Of a stretch of DNA of 56,742 nt, positions 43,131 to 51,503 are shown in pieces (position 1 is the stretch's first letter; every line of letters begins with the position of its first letter). The notes beneath the pieces were generated by a model. The model had not been told where the DNA came from. It saw only the letters and a program-made list of their open reading frames with translations, and did no database searches. Origin of the DNA: Rhodocyclaceae bacterium. Its GTDB lineage: Bacteria; Pseudomonadota; Gammaproteobacteria; Burkholderiales; Rhodocyclaceae. Where the stretch lies: contig VEQD01000006.1 in the NCBI GenBank assembly GCA_018883385.1, positions 1 through 56,742 on the forward strand. The letters are read 5' to 3'. Both the position numbers and the translations under genes were made by a program.

Positions 43131-45644
43131 ATGCCCGTGATGCATTGCCGGAAGTGGTTGGCGGGTATCGGGATCGCTGCAGTGGCGATCCCGCTGTTGT
43201 TCTGGGTACTGGCCAAACTCCTGCTGCCGGGTCTGATTCGTGATCAGGCACAGGCCTTTGGCGACAAGATTGGCTACCGGATCGAAATCGGCGCAATAGA
43301 TCTGGCGCCCCTTTTATTGCGTGTGCGCCTCAATGACCTGCGGTTAACGCCGGACGCGCGTCGGGTGCAGGACGATACGCTACTCAAATTGAAGCAACTG
43401 GAAGTCGATGCCCGTTTTACGCCGCTGCTGATCGGCCGGGTGAGTCTGGAGCGAATTGCGCTCGACGAACCGGAAGTGATGTTTTCACGAGCACCGGGTA
43501 AAGACGCCCATTGGAACTGGCTGGTCTTCTCTGATCGCGTGCAAAAGTTTGGCGCAGAGGAACCCCCTCAAGACCCCGAGCGCCATTCAACAATCAGTCT
43601 GGCGATTGACGAGCTCACGATTACTGGGGCGCACATCGCGATTCGCGATGGCCAACAAGATACCGCTTATGATTTTGGGCCGTTAAGTCTTCATTTAACC
43701 GAGCTTTCTAACAAAGATGATCTCGGTCACGTAGGTGGTACATCCCTGCAATCGAAATACGTCGTTAATCTGGGACGGGTGCAGGTGCCCTTGCCCAAGG
43801 TGGCGGATGTGCCCGATCGCCAATTGACCTTTGCCAGGGTCCATGCCGTCGGCCAGGTGATCGAAAATTCACAGGCCGGGCTGCAGGCGGTGTTAGACCT
43901 GACCCTGGACGAGGGCACGATCAAATCGTCATGGCAAATGGCAGGCGACGCATTAACCGGAAAGATCGAGATAGATAACCTGCCAATCAGGCCCTGGCTC
44001 AGCCTTGCGCCAAGCTACCAGCGTTTGGAGAGCCAATCAGGCATCATCAAAGGCGCCTTTGGCGTAAAGCAGAACGCGGATGCCTTAATGGTGGATGGGG
44101 ATATTCAGTTTGATCAGCTGGACATTCGCGTTAGCGGCAGCAATGATCCGCTACTGGCCTGGCGGACCACTTCGCTCAGTCGTCTGCAGCTGCTTTTGCC
44201 GCGCGCCAAGGACAAAGCCGGGTCGCTGACAATGAATGAGATTCTGGTTGACAGCCCAAAGATCCGCTTCATGATCGACGCGCAGCACCAATCGAATTTT
44301 CGCAGTCTGTTCAGCAAGCCACAACCGTTGCCGATCGCCAACAAGCCAGACGAGGCGTCGAAATCGGCAAGTGCAGATGTGAAGGCGGAGGGCTCGGTCA
44401 CCAAAAACCAGATTCCTGCGACAGCCCCTGCCAAAACAGCACCGCCAGCACAAACAGAGTTCCGTTATGACATCCGCAATATTCGCCTGAAAAACGGTGC
44501 AATGTTCTTTGGTGATGAATCCATTAAACCTGCCTTTCGTGTCGATGTAACGGATCTGAATGGGTCGGTACAGGGTATTAGTAACGAACCCGGGCGTTAT
44601 GCCACATTGGTGCTTAATGGCCGTGCCGCTAAAACAGGCAGCCTACGTGCTCGCGGGCAGCTGGCCTTTGCCGATCCGCGCCTGAACCATGACGTATCCC
44701 TCAGCTTTAAAAACATCCCGCTGAACACGACGAATCCTTACGCCATGACCTTTGCTGGCTATCGCATCGACGATGGCCGTATCAATGTCGAGTTGCGCTA
44801 CGTCACCAAGGATGGGCAGCTCCAGGGCAAGAACCACTTCGTGATCAAGAAGATCAAGCTTGGCGAAGAGGTGGCAGACTATCAGGGGACGAAATTGCCG
44901 TTGGGCTTGGCGATCGCGTTGCTGGAAGATTCTGACGGCATGATTGATGTCAATATTCCTGTCAAAGGCAATGTGAACGAGCCCGATTTTAGTGTGGGCC
45001 ATCTGGTCTGGCAGGCCGTTAAGACGGTGCTGGCGAACGTGGTCACTGCCCCGTTCCGCGCCCTGGGTACATTACTGGGCATTGAGAATATGGATGCCAT
45101 TGCCTTCGTTCCGGGTGAGAGTGCATTGCCGCCGGATGGCGATGAGCAGCTATCGAAGATTGCAGAGTATCTGGCCAAGCGCCCAAAATCGAAGCTGGTC
45201 ATCCACGGAACGTATGATGCCTCGGTAGACGGACCGGAACTGGCGCGGGCGATGGCTGATCGCGCAATTCTAGAAGCCTCCGGGCTCAAGGTGGCGGACG
45301 GAGAGCTGTTGCCCATTCCCAATCTTTCCGATCCGAAGATCAAGACGGCGCTGAAGTCGGTCTATGGAAGCCAGGTCGGCCGCATCAAACTCGGCCAACG
45401 TCTGCTGACACAGCCGGATAGTGCCGAGCGCGACGCGATGCTGCGTCAGGAACTTATCCAGAACTATAAAATCACGGATGAACAGCTAAAACAGTTGGCG
45501 GGACAGCGGGCGGAGGCCGTCAAGCGGAAGCTGCTCGCGGGGGATGGCAAATTGGCAGATCGAATCAGTATTGGTGATCCAGAAACCGTTAGTGCAGGTG
45601 ACGCCGGAATCCCCGTGCGGGTGAATCTGGAATCGGGGACATAG
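43131..45644 (+). CDS. DUF748 (AsmA-like) envelope protein with OmpA-like C-terminal region
   Basis: 837 residues. One N-terminal membrane anchor (about 12-32), then an AsmA-like repeat region (LLLRVRLNDLRLTPDARR, SLERIALDEPEVMFSR). The DUF748 core covers about 440-640 (IRLKNGAMFFGDESIKP, DGMIDVNIPVKGNVNEPDF, HLVWQAVKTVLANVVTAPF). The last 170 residues (FVPGESALPPDGDEQLSKIA, then RPKSKLVIHGTYD) resemble an OmpA-type peptidoglycan-contact fold. Related AsmA-like proteins bridge the periplasm and are linked to phospholipid transport. A GAGGGGGCAAGG stretch precedes the ATG. Confidence 0.85.
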   Translation: MPVMHCRKWLAGIGIAAVAIPLLFWVLAKLLLPGLIRDQAQAFGDKIGYRIEIGAIDLAPLLLRVRLNDLRLTPDARRVQDDTLLKLKQLEVDARFTPLLIGRVSLERIALDEPEVMFSRAPGKDAHWNWLVFSDRVQKFGAEEPPQDPERHSTISLAIDELTITGAHIAIRDGQQDTAYDFGPLSLHLTELSNKDDLGHVGGTSLQSKYVVNLGRVQVPLPKVADVPDRQLTFARVHAVGQVIENSQAGLQAVLDLTLDEGTIKSSWQMAGDALTGKIEIDNLPIRPWLSLAPSYQRLESQSGIIKGAFGVKQNADALMVDGDIQFDQLDIRVSGSNDPLLAWRTTSLSRLQLLLPRAKDKAGSLTMNEILVDSPKIRFMIDAQHQSNFRSLFSKPQPLPIANKPDEASKSASADVKAEGSVTKNQIPATAPAKTAPPAQTEFRYDIRNIRLKNGAMFFGDESIKPAFRVDVTDLNGSVQGISNEPGRYATLVLNGRAAKTGSLRARGQLAFADPRLNHDVSLSFKNIPLNTTNPYAMTFAGYRIDDGRINVELRYVTKDGQLQGKNHFVIKKIKLGEEVADYQGTKLPLGLAIALLEDSDGMIDVNIPVKGNVNEPDFSVGHLVWQAVKTVLANVVTAPFRALGTLLGIENMDAIAFVPGESALPPDGDEQLSKIAEYLAKRPKSKLVIHGTYDASVDGPELARAMADRAILEASGLKVADGELLPIPNLSDPKIKTALKSVYGSQVGRIKLGQRLLTQPDSAERDAMLRQELIQNYKITDEQLKQLAGQRAEAVKRKLLAGDGKLADRISIGDPETVSAGDAGIPVRVNLESGT

Positions 45645-45740
45645 TGCAGCCCTTGGGTTGGCTCACCGTTTTTTGATGCTCGACAGGAAGCGGTATTTGA
45701 CCTAGGATTTGTTGAGCAGGGAAAGGTTGAAAGAAATAGC

Positions 45741-46277
45741 ATGATTCGTACGAACACATTGAAGCACAAGTGCCTTATTGGGCTGGTCGGGTTGTTGACC
45801 CTGATAGGCTCGGGTGTTGTTTATGCAGAAACACGCGTTTTTGGCCAAAACCTCAACCTTCAAAAATATGGCACGGGCGAGTTACGACGGTTCGGCTTTC
45901 TGGTTTATGAAGCGCAGCTCTGGGCGGGCGCAAACCCGGCCGACCCACCGGTTGCCTTACAGCTCACCTATAAGCGTGACATTGCTGGATCTAAAATAGT
46001 CGCCGCCAGTATCGATCAGATGCGGGCTTTGGGCGCCGGCGAACAGCAGCTTGGCGCTTGGGCGGGCGCAATGACCAGAATTTTTCCAGATGTAAAACCG
46101 GGCGATCAAATCGTGGGGATCTACCGACCTGGTTCAGCCACATTCCTTTATAACAATCGGGAAATTGGTCAGATTAACGATCCGGAGTTTGCGCGCTTAT
46201 TTTTTGGCATCTGGCTGGATCCGCGAACCACAGAGCCGAAGCTGCGTAATCAGCTGTTGCAACCCAGAGCCGGCTAA
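45741..46277 (+). CDS. exported chalcone-isomerase-like protein
   Basis: 178 residues with a signal peptide (GLVGLLTLIGSGVVYA). The mature part has the bacterial chalcone isomerase-like pattern: LRRFGFLVYEAQLWAG, LQLTYKRDIAGSKIVAAS, and FLYNNREIGQINDPEFARLFFGIWL. Such proteins keep the fold, which is related to fatty-acid-binding proteins, but probably not flavonoid activity. Known neighbour in cfa/DUF1365/DUF3833 islands, as here. Its stop shares a base with the MFS start (TAATG). Confidence 0.85.
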   Translation: MIRTNTLKHKCLIGLVGLLTLIGSGVVYAETRVFGQNLNLQKYGTGELRRFGFLVYEAQLWAGANPADPPVALQLTYKRDIAGSKIVAASIDQMRALGAGEQQLGAWAGAMTRIFPDVKPGDQIVGIYRPGSATFLYNNREIGQINDPEFARLFFGIWLDPRTTEPKLRNQLLQPRAG

Positions 46278-47503
46278 TGCGGCGCGGACAGGTTCTGCGC
46301 TATGGGTTGCTTGGGCTTCCCCTGGCATTTGGTGCGTTGCCGATTTATCTTTTCGTTCCTGATCTTTATGCGCGTAGCGGATTGCTCGGCCTGACGACCA
46401 TTGGCGCGGTTCTTTTGCTAACGCGGTTGCTTGATGCGGTGGCGGACCCCTGTTTTGGCTGGTTGATTGACCGGCATCCCCGCAAGCGGTCGCTTTATGT
46501 GGCGCTGATTCCATTTGGATTCGGGTTTTACGCCCTTTTTACGCCAGCACTAAGTACCCTGTTTGATCCTGCACTTTGGCTTTTTGCCGCGTTGACCTGC
46601 TGTACGCTCGGATTCTCTGCCGCCATGATTGCCTATCAGGCCTGGGGCGGTGACCTCGGAACAGATGCGGTCGAACGACTCCGGCTGACGGGCGCGCGAG
46701 AAGCCTTCATACTCGTTGGGGTAGTCACTGCGGCAGTTATTCCGACGGCCGTCTCTGATCAACCACTGACAGGGGTACAAAGCCTGCCCTGGTTCCTGGG
46801 CGCATTTCTTGTGATGGTGCTCGTTGTGATGCAGGGGCTCCCCGTTGGAAGACAGACGCTCAGCGATCAATCACTGACATCGCGCCTCAAAATTGCCTGG
46901 GCTGATACGACCTATCGTCGATTACTCGGTGTCTTCTTTGCAAATGGCGTGGCCTCGGCCTTTCCGGCAACCCTCTTCGTCTTTTATGTGACGGACGTCT
47001 TGCAGGCACCGGATAAAACGGGGCTATTGCTAGGCACCTACTTTCTGGCGGCAGCGATGGCCGTGCCGGTCTGGGTACGCATGGCGCAGTCTCTGGGCCG
47101 CCCACTCACATGGATATTGGCCATGGCCATAGCCGTTGTCTCGTTCTCGGGTGCGGCGTTTCTTGGTGCGGGCGATTGGTTATGGTTTTTGCTTATTTGT
47201 ATCGGATCGGGAATCGCGGTCGGCACAGACCTCACCATCCCTGCATCCATGGTGGCGGACCTGGGCGAGAAGCATCAGGCAGCAGGCACCTATTTTGGCG
47301 TCTGGAATCTGGTCGCCAAAATTAATCTCGCCCTAGCGGCGGGGATTGCCCTGCCGCTGCTCGCCGTCTTTGACTATGCACCCGGCAGCGCGGCGCATAC
47401 CGATGCACTGGTGGCCGCTTATGTGCTGTTGCCACTGGTCCTGAAATGTCTCGCTATTTTCCTGCTTTACCGCTGGCGTCATAACTTGACATTATCGATC
47501 TGA
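46277..47503 (+). CDS. MFS transporter
   Basis: 408 residues and about twelve membrane segments. FGWLIDRHPRKRSLYVALIP matches the cytoplasmic loop 2-3 motif of the superfamily (D-R-x-x-R-K). It resembles the GPH/MelB-like branch (LTGAREAFILVGVVTAAVIP). In this island it may move a lipid or lipid precursor, but the substrate is unknown. Translationally coupled to the chalcone-isomerase-like gene and convergent with the NTF2-like gene, 18 bases between stops. Confidence 0.85.
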   Translation: MRRGQVLRYGLLGLPLAFGALPIYLFVPDLYARSGLLGLTTIGAVLLLTRLLDAVADPCFGWLIDRHPRKRSLYVALIPFGFGFYALFTPALSTLFDPALWLFAALTCCTLGFSAAMIAYQAWGGDLGTDAVERLRLTGAREAFILVGVVTAAVIPTAVSDQPLTGVQSLPWFLGAFLVMVLVVMQGLPVGRQTLSDQSLTSRLKIAWADTTYRRLLGVFFANGVASAFPATLFVFYVTDVLQAPDKTGLLLGTYFLAAAMAVPVWVRMAQSLGRPLTWILAMAIAVVSFSGAAFLGAGDWLWFLLICIGSGIAVGTDLTIPASMVADLGEKHQAAGTYFGVWNLVAKINLALAAGIALPLLAVFDYAPGSAAHTDALVAAYVLLPLVLKCLAIFLLYRWRHNLTLSI

Positions 47504-47521
47504 GTAGGGATTCGCGTTTGC

Positions 47522-47974
47522 TCAGGCTCGGATCATTCGTTGAAGCCCACGCATCAGTGAGCCGATCACCGGTAGGCGGCTGTAGAGCTCCTCGGCGGCA
47601 TCCCAGTAGTCACGATGTAGGGTGACGAGGCCGTCTGTGTCAAAAGCCAGATGCGAAACACCTTCCAGCGTTTGAGCACTCTTACAACCCATGGCCTTGA
47701 AATGAAAATGGAAGGTCCAGAATAAGATCGCGTCCCCCTCGCCGATAATCACCTTGGTGACACGAAAGGCGGGGTCGCGAACCTGTGTGAACATATGGCT
47801 AAATATGCGCTTGATGCCATCCAGGCTACTGACGTGATTGAACGGATCGCGAAAACGCGCGTCATGCCGGTAATAGTTGCCAAAACGCTCGACGTCTTCT
47901 AGCCGAAGATGCTCGTAAAAAGGGACGAGTGCATCGACGGCGATACGTGTTTGATCGTGACTGAGTGATTGCAT
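47522..47974 (-). CDS. NTF2/SnoaL-like protein
   Basis: 150 residues of a cone-shaped alpha+beta fold: VPFYEHLRLEDVERFGNYYRHDARFRDP at the start and FWTFHFHFKAMG, HLAFDTDGLVTLHRDYWDAAEE later. The His/Asp residues line a pocket in SnoaL-like enzymes and steroid isomerases; activity here is unknown. Last gene of the eight-gene operon, 3 bases after the SDR gene and with AGGAG before its ATG. Confidence 0.85.
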   Translation of the reverse strand: MQSLSHDQTRIAVDALVPFYEHLRLEDVERFGNYYRHDARFRDPFNHVSSLDGIKRIFSHMFTQVRDPAFRVTKVIIGEGDAILFWTFHFHFKAMGCKSAQTLEGVSHLAFDTDGLVTLHRDYWDAAEELYSRLPVIGSLMRGLQRMIRA

Positions 47975-47977
47975 GAT

Positions 47978-48823
47978 TTACTCCTGTGGCGTAGGGCCGC
48001 CGCGCGGTAGCGGGGGCACCAGTCGTTGGGTCAGCCGCAAATACCAGTGGATGGGTAAAAGACGTAAGAGTTTCATGAACAGGGTGAAGCGCTTGGGAAA
48101 ATGAATCTCGAAATCCCCGTGCGAAAACCCCTGGATGATCGCGGATGCAGCATCCTCGGGCTCCATCAAGGCGGGCATCTCAAACGGATTCTGCGCCGTC
48201 AGCCGTGTGCGTACAAAGCCCGGGTTGATCACCCACGCGTTGAGACCCATGCCATGGAGATCGACCCATAATGACTCGACGAAGCTGATGAGACCTGCCT
48301 TGCCAGGGCCATAAGTCAGTGCCCGGGGCAGGCCCCGATAGCCAGCAACACTGGCAACAAACGCAAAGCCCCGTGGTTTTCCATCATGGGGCATCGCCCG
48401 CATGAGAGGCATGATGAGCGTCGTTGCCGCGACGGGCGCCAGCAGGTTTACGCGTAGCGAGTTTTCTGCCGCATCCGCCGAAAGTGTATCGATCCGTGTT
48501 GCCTCGTAAGTACCGGCGTTGTAAATCACCAGATCGATACCGCCCCAACGGGCGCTAATCTCCTTGGCGGCTAAAGCCACCGATGATCTATCGCAGGCGT
48601 CAAGCGCCATGACCATCAGATCGCTTTGAGCATCACGGTGGCGACACTGATCTGCGACCGCCTCGAGCGCATCCTGGCGACGGGCAGACAGGATGACGCG
48701 CGCGCCCAGGCTGGCGAGTTGCACGGCGAGAGAGGCGCCTATGCCCGTCGAGGCACCCATCAACCACACCCGAAGGCCCACCCAGTCAGTGGATCGTATG
48801 GGTTGATTGATATGCCAGGACAT
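47978..48823 (-). CDS. short-chain dehydrogenase/reductase (operon member)
   Basis: 281 residues. Classical SDR motifs: GASTGIG at 23-29, YNAG, and catalytic SVAGYRGLPRALTYGPGK with the YxxxK pair intact. A C-terminal extension (about 45 residues) with an aromatic/basic FPKRFTLFMKLLRLLP may associate with the membrane. Predicted NAD(P)-dependent oxidoreductase acting on a lipid intermediate (inference from the operon). A TTG start at 48847 is possible but would overlap the DUF3833 gene. Confidence 0.85.
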   Translation of the reverse strand: MSWHINQPIRSTDWVGLRVWLMGASTGIGASLAVQLASLGARVILSARRQDALEAVADQCRHRDAQSDLMVMALDACDRSSVALAAKEISARWGGIDLVIYNAGTYEATRIDTLSADAAENSLRVNLLAPVAATTLIMPLMRAMPHDGKPRGFAFVASVAGYRGLPRALTYGPGKAGLISFVESLWVDLHGMGLNAWVINPGFVRTRLTAQNPFEMPALMEPEDAASAIIQGFSHGDFEIHFPKRFTLFMKLLRLLPIHWYLRLTQRLVPPLPRGGPTPQE

Positions 48824-48833
48824 GATGCAACGA

Positions 48834-49379
48834 TCAGCGTTTAACAAAGGTCAGAGTCACTTCGCCCAGATCAAAGCCCCATTTGGACATGGCCGAGCGA
48901 TTGAGCATCACGCGATCGTCCATCAGGAACATCCAGTCGTCGAAGTCCACGTGATAGATCTTGTCATCAACCGGTAGCGCCAGAACATAACGCCAGCGCA
49001 ATGCATTGCCGGCACTCTCACCAACAGCCTCGCCGACCACGTCAGCAGCGGTGCCGCGATAACTATGCGTGTTGGTTTTGGTAATCGTCCAGATGCGCTG
49101 TTGCGTCGTGCCGTCGCTATAGGTAAAGCGCTCATCCAGGGTGCCGACATCGCCCTGCCAACGCGCATCGATCACGACATGAAACCGTTTGACAACCTCG
49201 CCGGATCGTTTCTGAAACATCCCGTAGGCATCCAGTGTGCCGTTGAAGTAACGCTGCAGATCAAGGGTGGGTTGCTGCTGGGCATATTGCGCAACCTCGA
49301 CGCCGCCACAGCCGTTGAGGCCGATCATCGCGCAGATAGCCAAAAGCGGTTTACGCAGCAATGCAAATATGGGTCGCAT
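48834..49379 (-). CDS. DUF3833 lipoprotein
   Basis: 181 residues with a lipoprotein signal (LLAICAMIGLNGC). The DUF3833 pattern is plain: LQRYFNGTLDAYGMFQKRSG, FHVVIDARWQGDVGTLDERF, WRYVLALPVDDKIYHVDFDD. The fold is probably a lipocalin-like barrel. It always seems to travel with cfa and DUF1365 genes in such islands (family knowledge), hinting at lipid binding in the envelope. A GAGGAG site precedes the ATG, 10 bases after the cfa stop. Confidence 0.88.
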   Translation of the reverse strand: MRPIFALLRKPLLAICAMIGLNGCGGVEVAQYAQQQPTLDLQRYFNGTLDAYGMFQKRSGEVVKRFHVVIDARWQGDVGTLDERFTYSDGTTQQRIWTITKTNTHSYRGTAADVVGEAVGESAGNALRWRYVLALPVDDKIYHVDFDDWMFLMDDRVMLNRSAMSKWGFDLGEVTLTFVKR

Positions 49380-49389
49380 GATCGTCTCC

Positions 49390-50691
49390 TCAGGCCTGGA
49401 GCGTAAATTGGTGAACGTCGATGGATCCTGCCCGGAATCCGGCTTCGCAATAGGCGAGGTAAAAGCGCCAGAGACGAATAAAGCGATCGTCGAATCCCTG
49501 CGCCTTGACCTCGAGCAGTCGTTCACAGAAGGCGTCGTGCCAAAGCTCTAGGGTGCGCGCGTAATGGGCACCAAAGGCCAAATCGTCGACGACCGCTAAT
49601 CCTGCGCGTTGCGCCCGCGCCCGGAATGTACCGGGGGACGGCAACATCCCGCCGGGGAAAATATGGCGCTGGATAAAATCTGTGCCCCGGCGATAGCGAT
49701 GGAATAGGGCATCGTCAATAGTGATCACCTGTACGATGGCCTGGCCGCCGGGCTTGAGTAGGCGCTTCAGTGTCCGGAAATAGGTCGGCCACCAGCGTTC
49801 CCCTACGGCCTCGAACATTTCTACCGAGACAATGTGATCAAATTGACCTTGTATGTCTCGATAATCAGTGAGCAGAAACTCGGCACCGGTGGCCCACCCG
49901 CCTGCGCCGGCCCGGGTTTGCGCAAATGCACGTTGGGCAGGGGATAGGGTTAGGCCGGTCACGTGGGCGCCACGTGCTGCTGCCTGTTCGGCGAAACCGC
50001 CCCAGCCGCAGCCCACTTCTAGAATTCGCGCGCCCGGCTGCACCTCAAGCGCATCCAGCATGCGGTTATTTTTAGCGCGTTGGGCAGCTGGTAGATCGTG
50101 CCAGCTTGCTTGATCCGGGTGTGCGTGGTCTCTGAACAGGGCGCTAGAATAAGTCATAGTCTCGTCCAGCCAGAGCTGGTAGAAATCATTGCCCAGATCG
50201 TAGTGCGCCATGATGTTGCGTTTGCTGCCGCGCCGCGTGTTGGCGCGTAGGCGATGCAGTACCCAGGCACTTAGGAGCTGCCAGCGCCGCCCATGTATCG
50301 CTTTTTCAAGAATGGCCCGGTTGCGTGCAATCAGCGTTAGCAGCGCGCTGAGTGAATCCGTTCCCCATAAGCCTTCGATGAAAGTTTCTGCTGCACCAAT
50401 ATCCCCGCGCGCAATAAACGCCTCGAAGACTGCCCAATCGTAGACAACCATGTCAATCATTGACCCGTGGTCGCTATTGCCGCAGCGATGTTGCTGGTCA
50501 TTCGGGAGGGTGATCAGAAGCGCCCCATGTTGGATGTTATCCAGCATGGCCAGCACTGTACGCGCGGCGGACGGGATCCGGACGGAGGCCGTTGCCGTGT
50601 TTTCGGTAGCCGTTGCTTGGGGCGAATGTCCTGACGGATACAGGGTCTCGGTGAGTGCGTCGGACTTCAATGCCTCTGTACGAATATTCAT
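49390..50691 (-). CDS. cfa: cyclopropane-fatty-acid synthase-like SAM methyltransferase
   Basis: 433 residues, slightly longer than E. coli Cfa owing to a 45-residue N-terminal leader. KRNIMAHYDLGNDFYQLWLD, TMTYSSALF, SAM motif LEVGCGWGGFAEQAA at about 224-238, and DHIVSVEMFEAVGERWW are all present. Enzymes of this group methylenate or methylate unsaturated acyl chains of phospholipids. In the sister islands of purple bacteria a Cfa-like enzyme methylates rather than cyclopropanates. Starts inside the DUF1365 stop (ATGA). Confidence 0.92.
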   Translation of the reverse strand: MNIRTEALKSDALTETLYPSGHSPQATATENTATASVRIPSAARTVLAMLDNIQHGALLITLPNDQQHRCGNSDHGSMIDMVVYDWAVFEAFIARGDIGAAETFIEGLWGTDSLSALLTLIARNRAILEKAIHGRRWQLLSAWVLHRLRANTRRGSKRNIMAHYDLGNDFYQLWLDETMTYSSALFRDHAHPDQASWHDLPAAQRAKNNRMLDALEVQPGARILEVGCGWGGFAEQAAARGAHVTGLTLSPAQRAFAQTRAGAGGWATGAEFLLTDYRDIQGQFDHIVSVEMFEAVGERWWPTYFRTLKRLLKPGGQAIVQVITIDDALFHRYRRGTDFIQRHIFPGGMLPSPGTFRARAQRAGLAVVDDLAFGAHYARTLELWHDAFCERLLEVKAQGFDDRFIRLWRFYLAYCEAGFRAGSIDVHQFTLQA

Positions 50692-51503
50692 GAGGTTGTT
50701 TCCTTGAGCGGCGGCGTTGGTTTGGAGAAAAAGGTCACTTTGCGCAACCAAAGACGAAGTGCTTGCCAGTGAATTCGTGTGATAACGCCAAACGTGAGCA
50801 GCGGAAAGCGCAGGAGTGCAGCGCGAACGGTGGCCGAATTTAGCGGCATGGCATTACCACGAACCCAAGTGCGTAAACCATACTGACCACCACCCGTTTC
50901 GGCGTCAGCAGTGGTTTCCGCCGTGTAGTTGATGACCGCCAAGGGTGACTGTGGCGTGCCACCAAAACGGAATGCGTAACCCCCGTTGAGCGGGAAGAAA
51001 GGTGATACATGAAAGACCTTACGCGTATGCAGGACATCGTATTCCTGAATAGGGCGATGATCCTCATGCGCCACCAGATAGTTATGCCGTTCGCCGAAGG
51101 TATTGCTAACTTCACAAATCACGGCACGCAATTGGGTGGTTTGGTCATAACAGAAGTAGAAGCTGACTGGGTTGAACAGATACCCCAGGATGCGCGGCAT
51201 GGTCTGCAAAATCACCTCGCCATTTTCGGTCACGCGGCCCAGACCCTGACGCTTGAGCAGTGCACGTGCCCAGATCAGTAGATCGGACCCATCACGCGGC
51301 CCGTGATCCCTATTCAAGATCTGGCACACCCCCCGGCGGTTAATGGCGAGACCGCGGACATCAAGCGTCGCGAGCCGGCTCAATGGCACGCGTAGATAAA
51401 AAATTGGGTAATGAAATACGTTACGCCTGGGTCGCGTGCGTGCATGCATGACGTCGCCGACACATAGGGCCGGTGATAGCCAGCTGAGCACAGACTTGGT
51501 CAT
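50688..51503 (-). CDS. DUF1365 family protein
   Basis: 271 residues. Pattern: GDVMHARTRPRRNVFHYPIFYLRVPL at the start, PRILGYLFNPVSFYFCYD (the family signature), VCEVSNTFGERHNYL and FHVSPFFPLNGGYAFRF. The family has no assigned reaction but is nearly always next to a Cfa-like methyltransferase and a COG2907 flavoprotein. Overlaps both neighbours by 4 bases, so all three proteins are probably made in fixed ratio. Confidence 0.9.
   Translation of the reverse strand: MTKSVLSWLSPALCVGDVMHARTRPRRNVFHYPIFYLRVPLSRLATLDVRGLAINRRGVCQILNRDHGPRDGSDLLIWARALLKRQGLGRVTENGEVILQTMPRILGYLFNPVSFYFCYDQTTQLRAVICEVSNTFGERHNYLVAHEDHRPIQEYDVLHTRKVFHVSPFFPLNGGYAFRFGGTPQSPLAVINYTAETTADAETGGGQYGLRTWVRGNAMPLNSATVRAALLRFPLLTFGVITRIHWQALRLWLRKVTFFSKPTPPLKETTS

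Noticed and set aside
42792-43145. 117-codon minus-strand frame upstream of the DUF748 gene
   Set aside because: Low-complexity composition, no signal, domain or coupled neighbour, and it overlaps the DUF748 start.
45645-45740. Third copy of the TTTGTC-GACAAA palindrome before the chalcone-isomerase-like gene
   Set aside because: TTTGACCTAGGATTTG is superficially similar but is not an inverted repeat of the same words.
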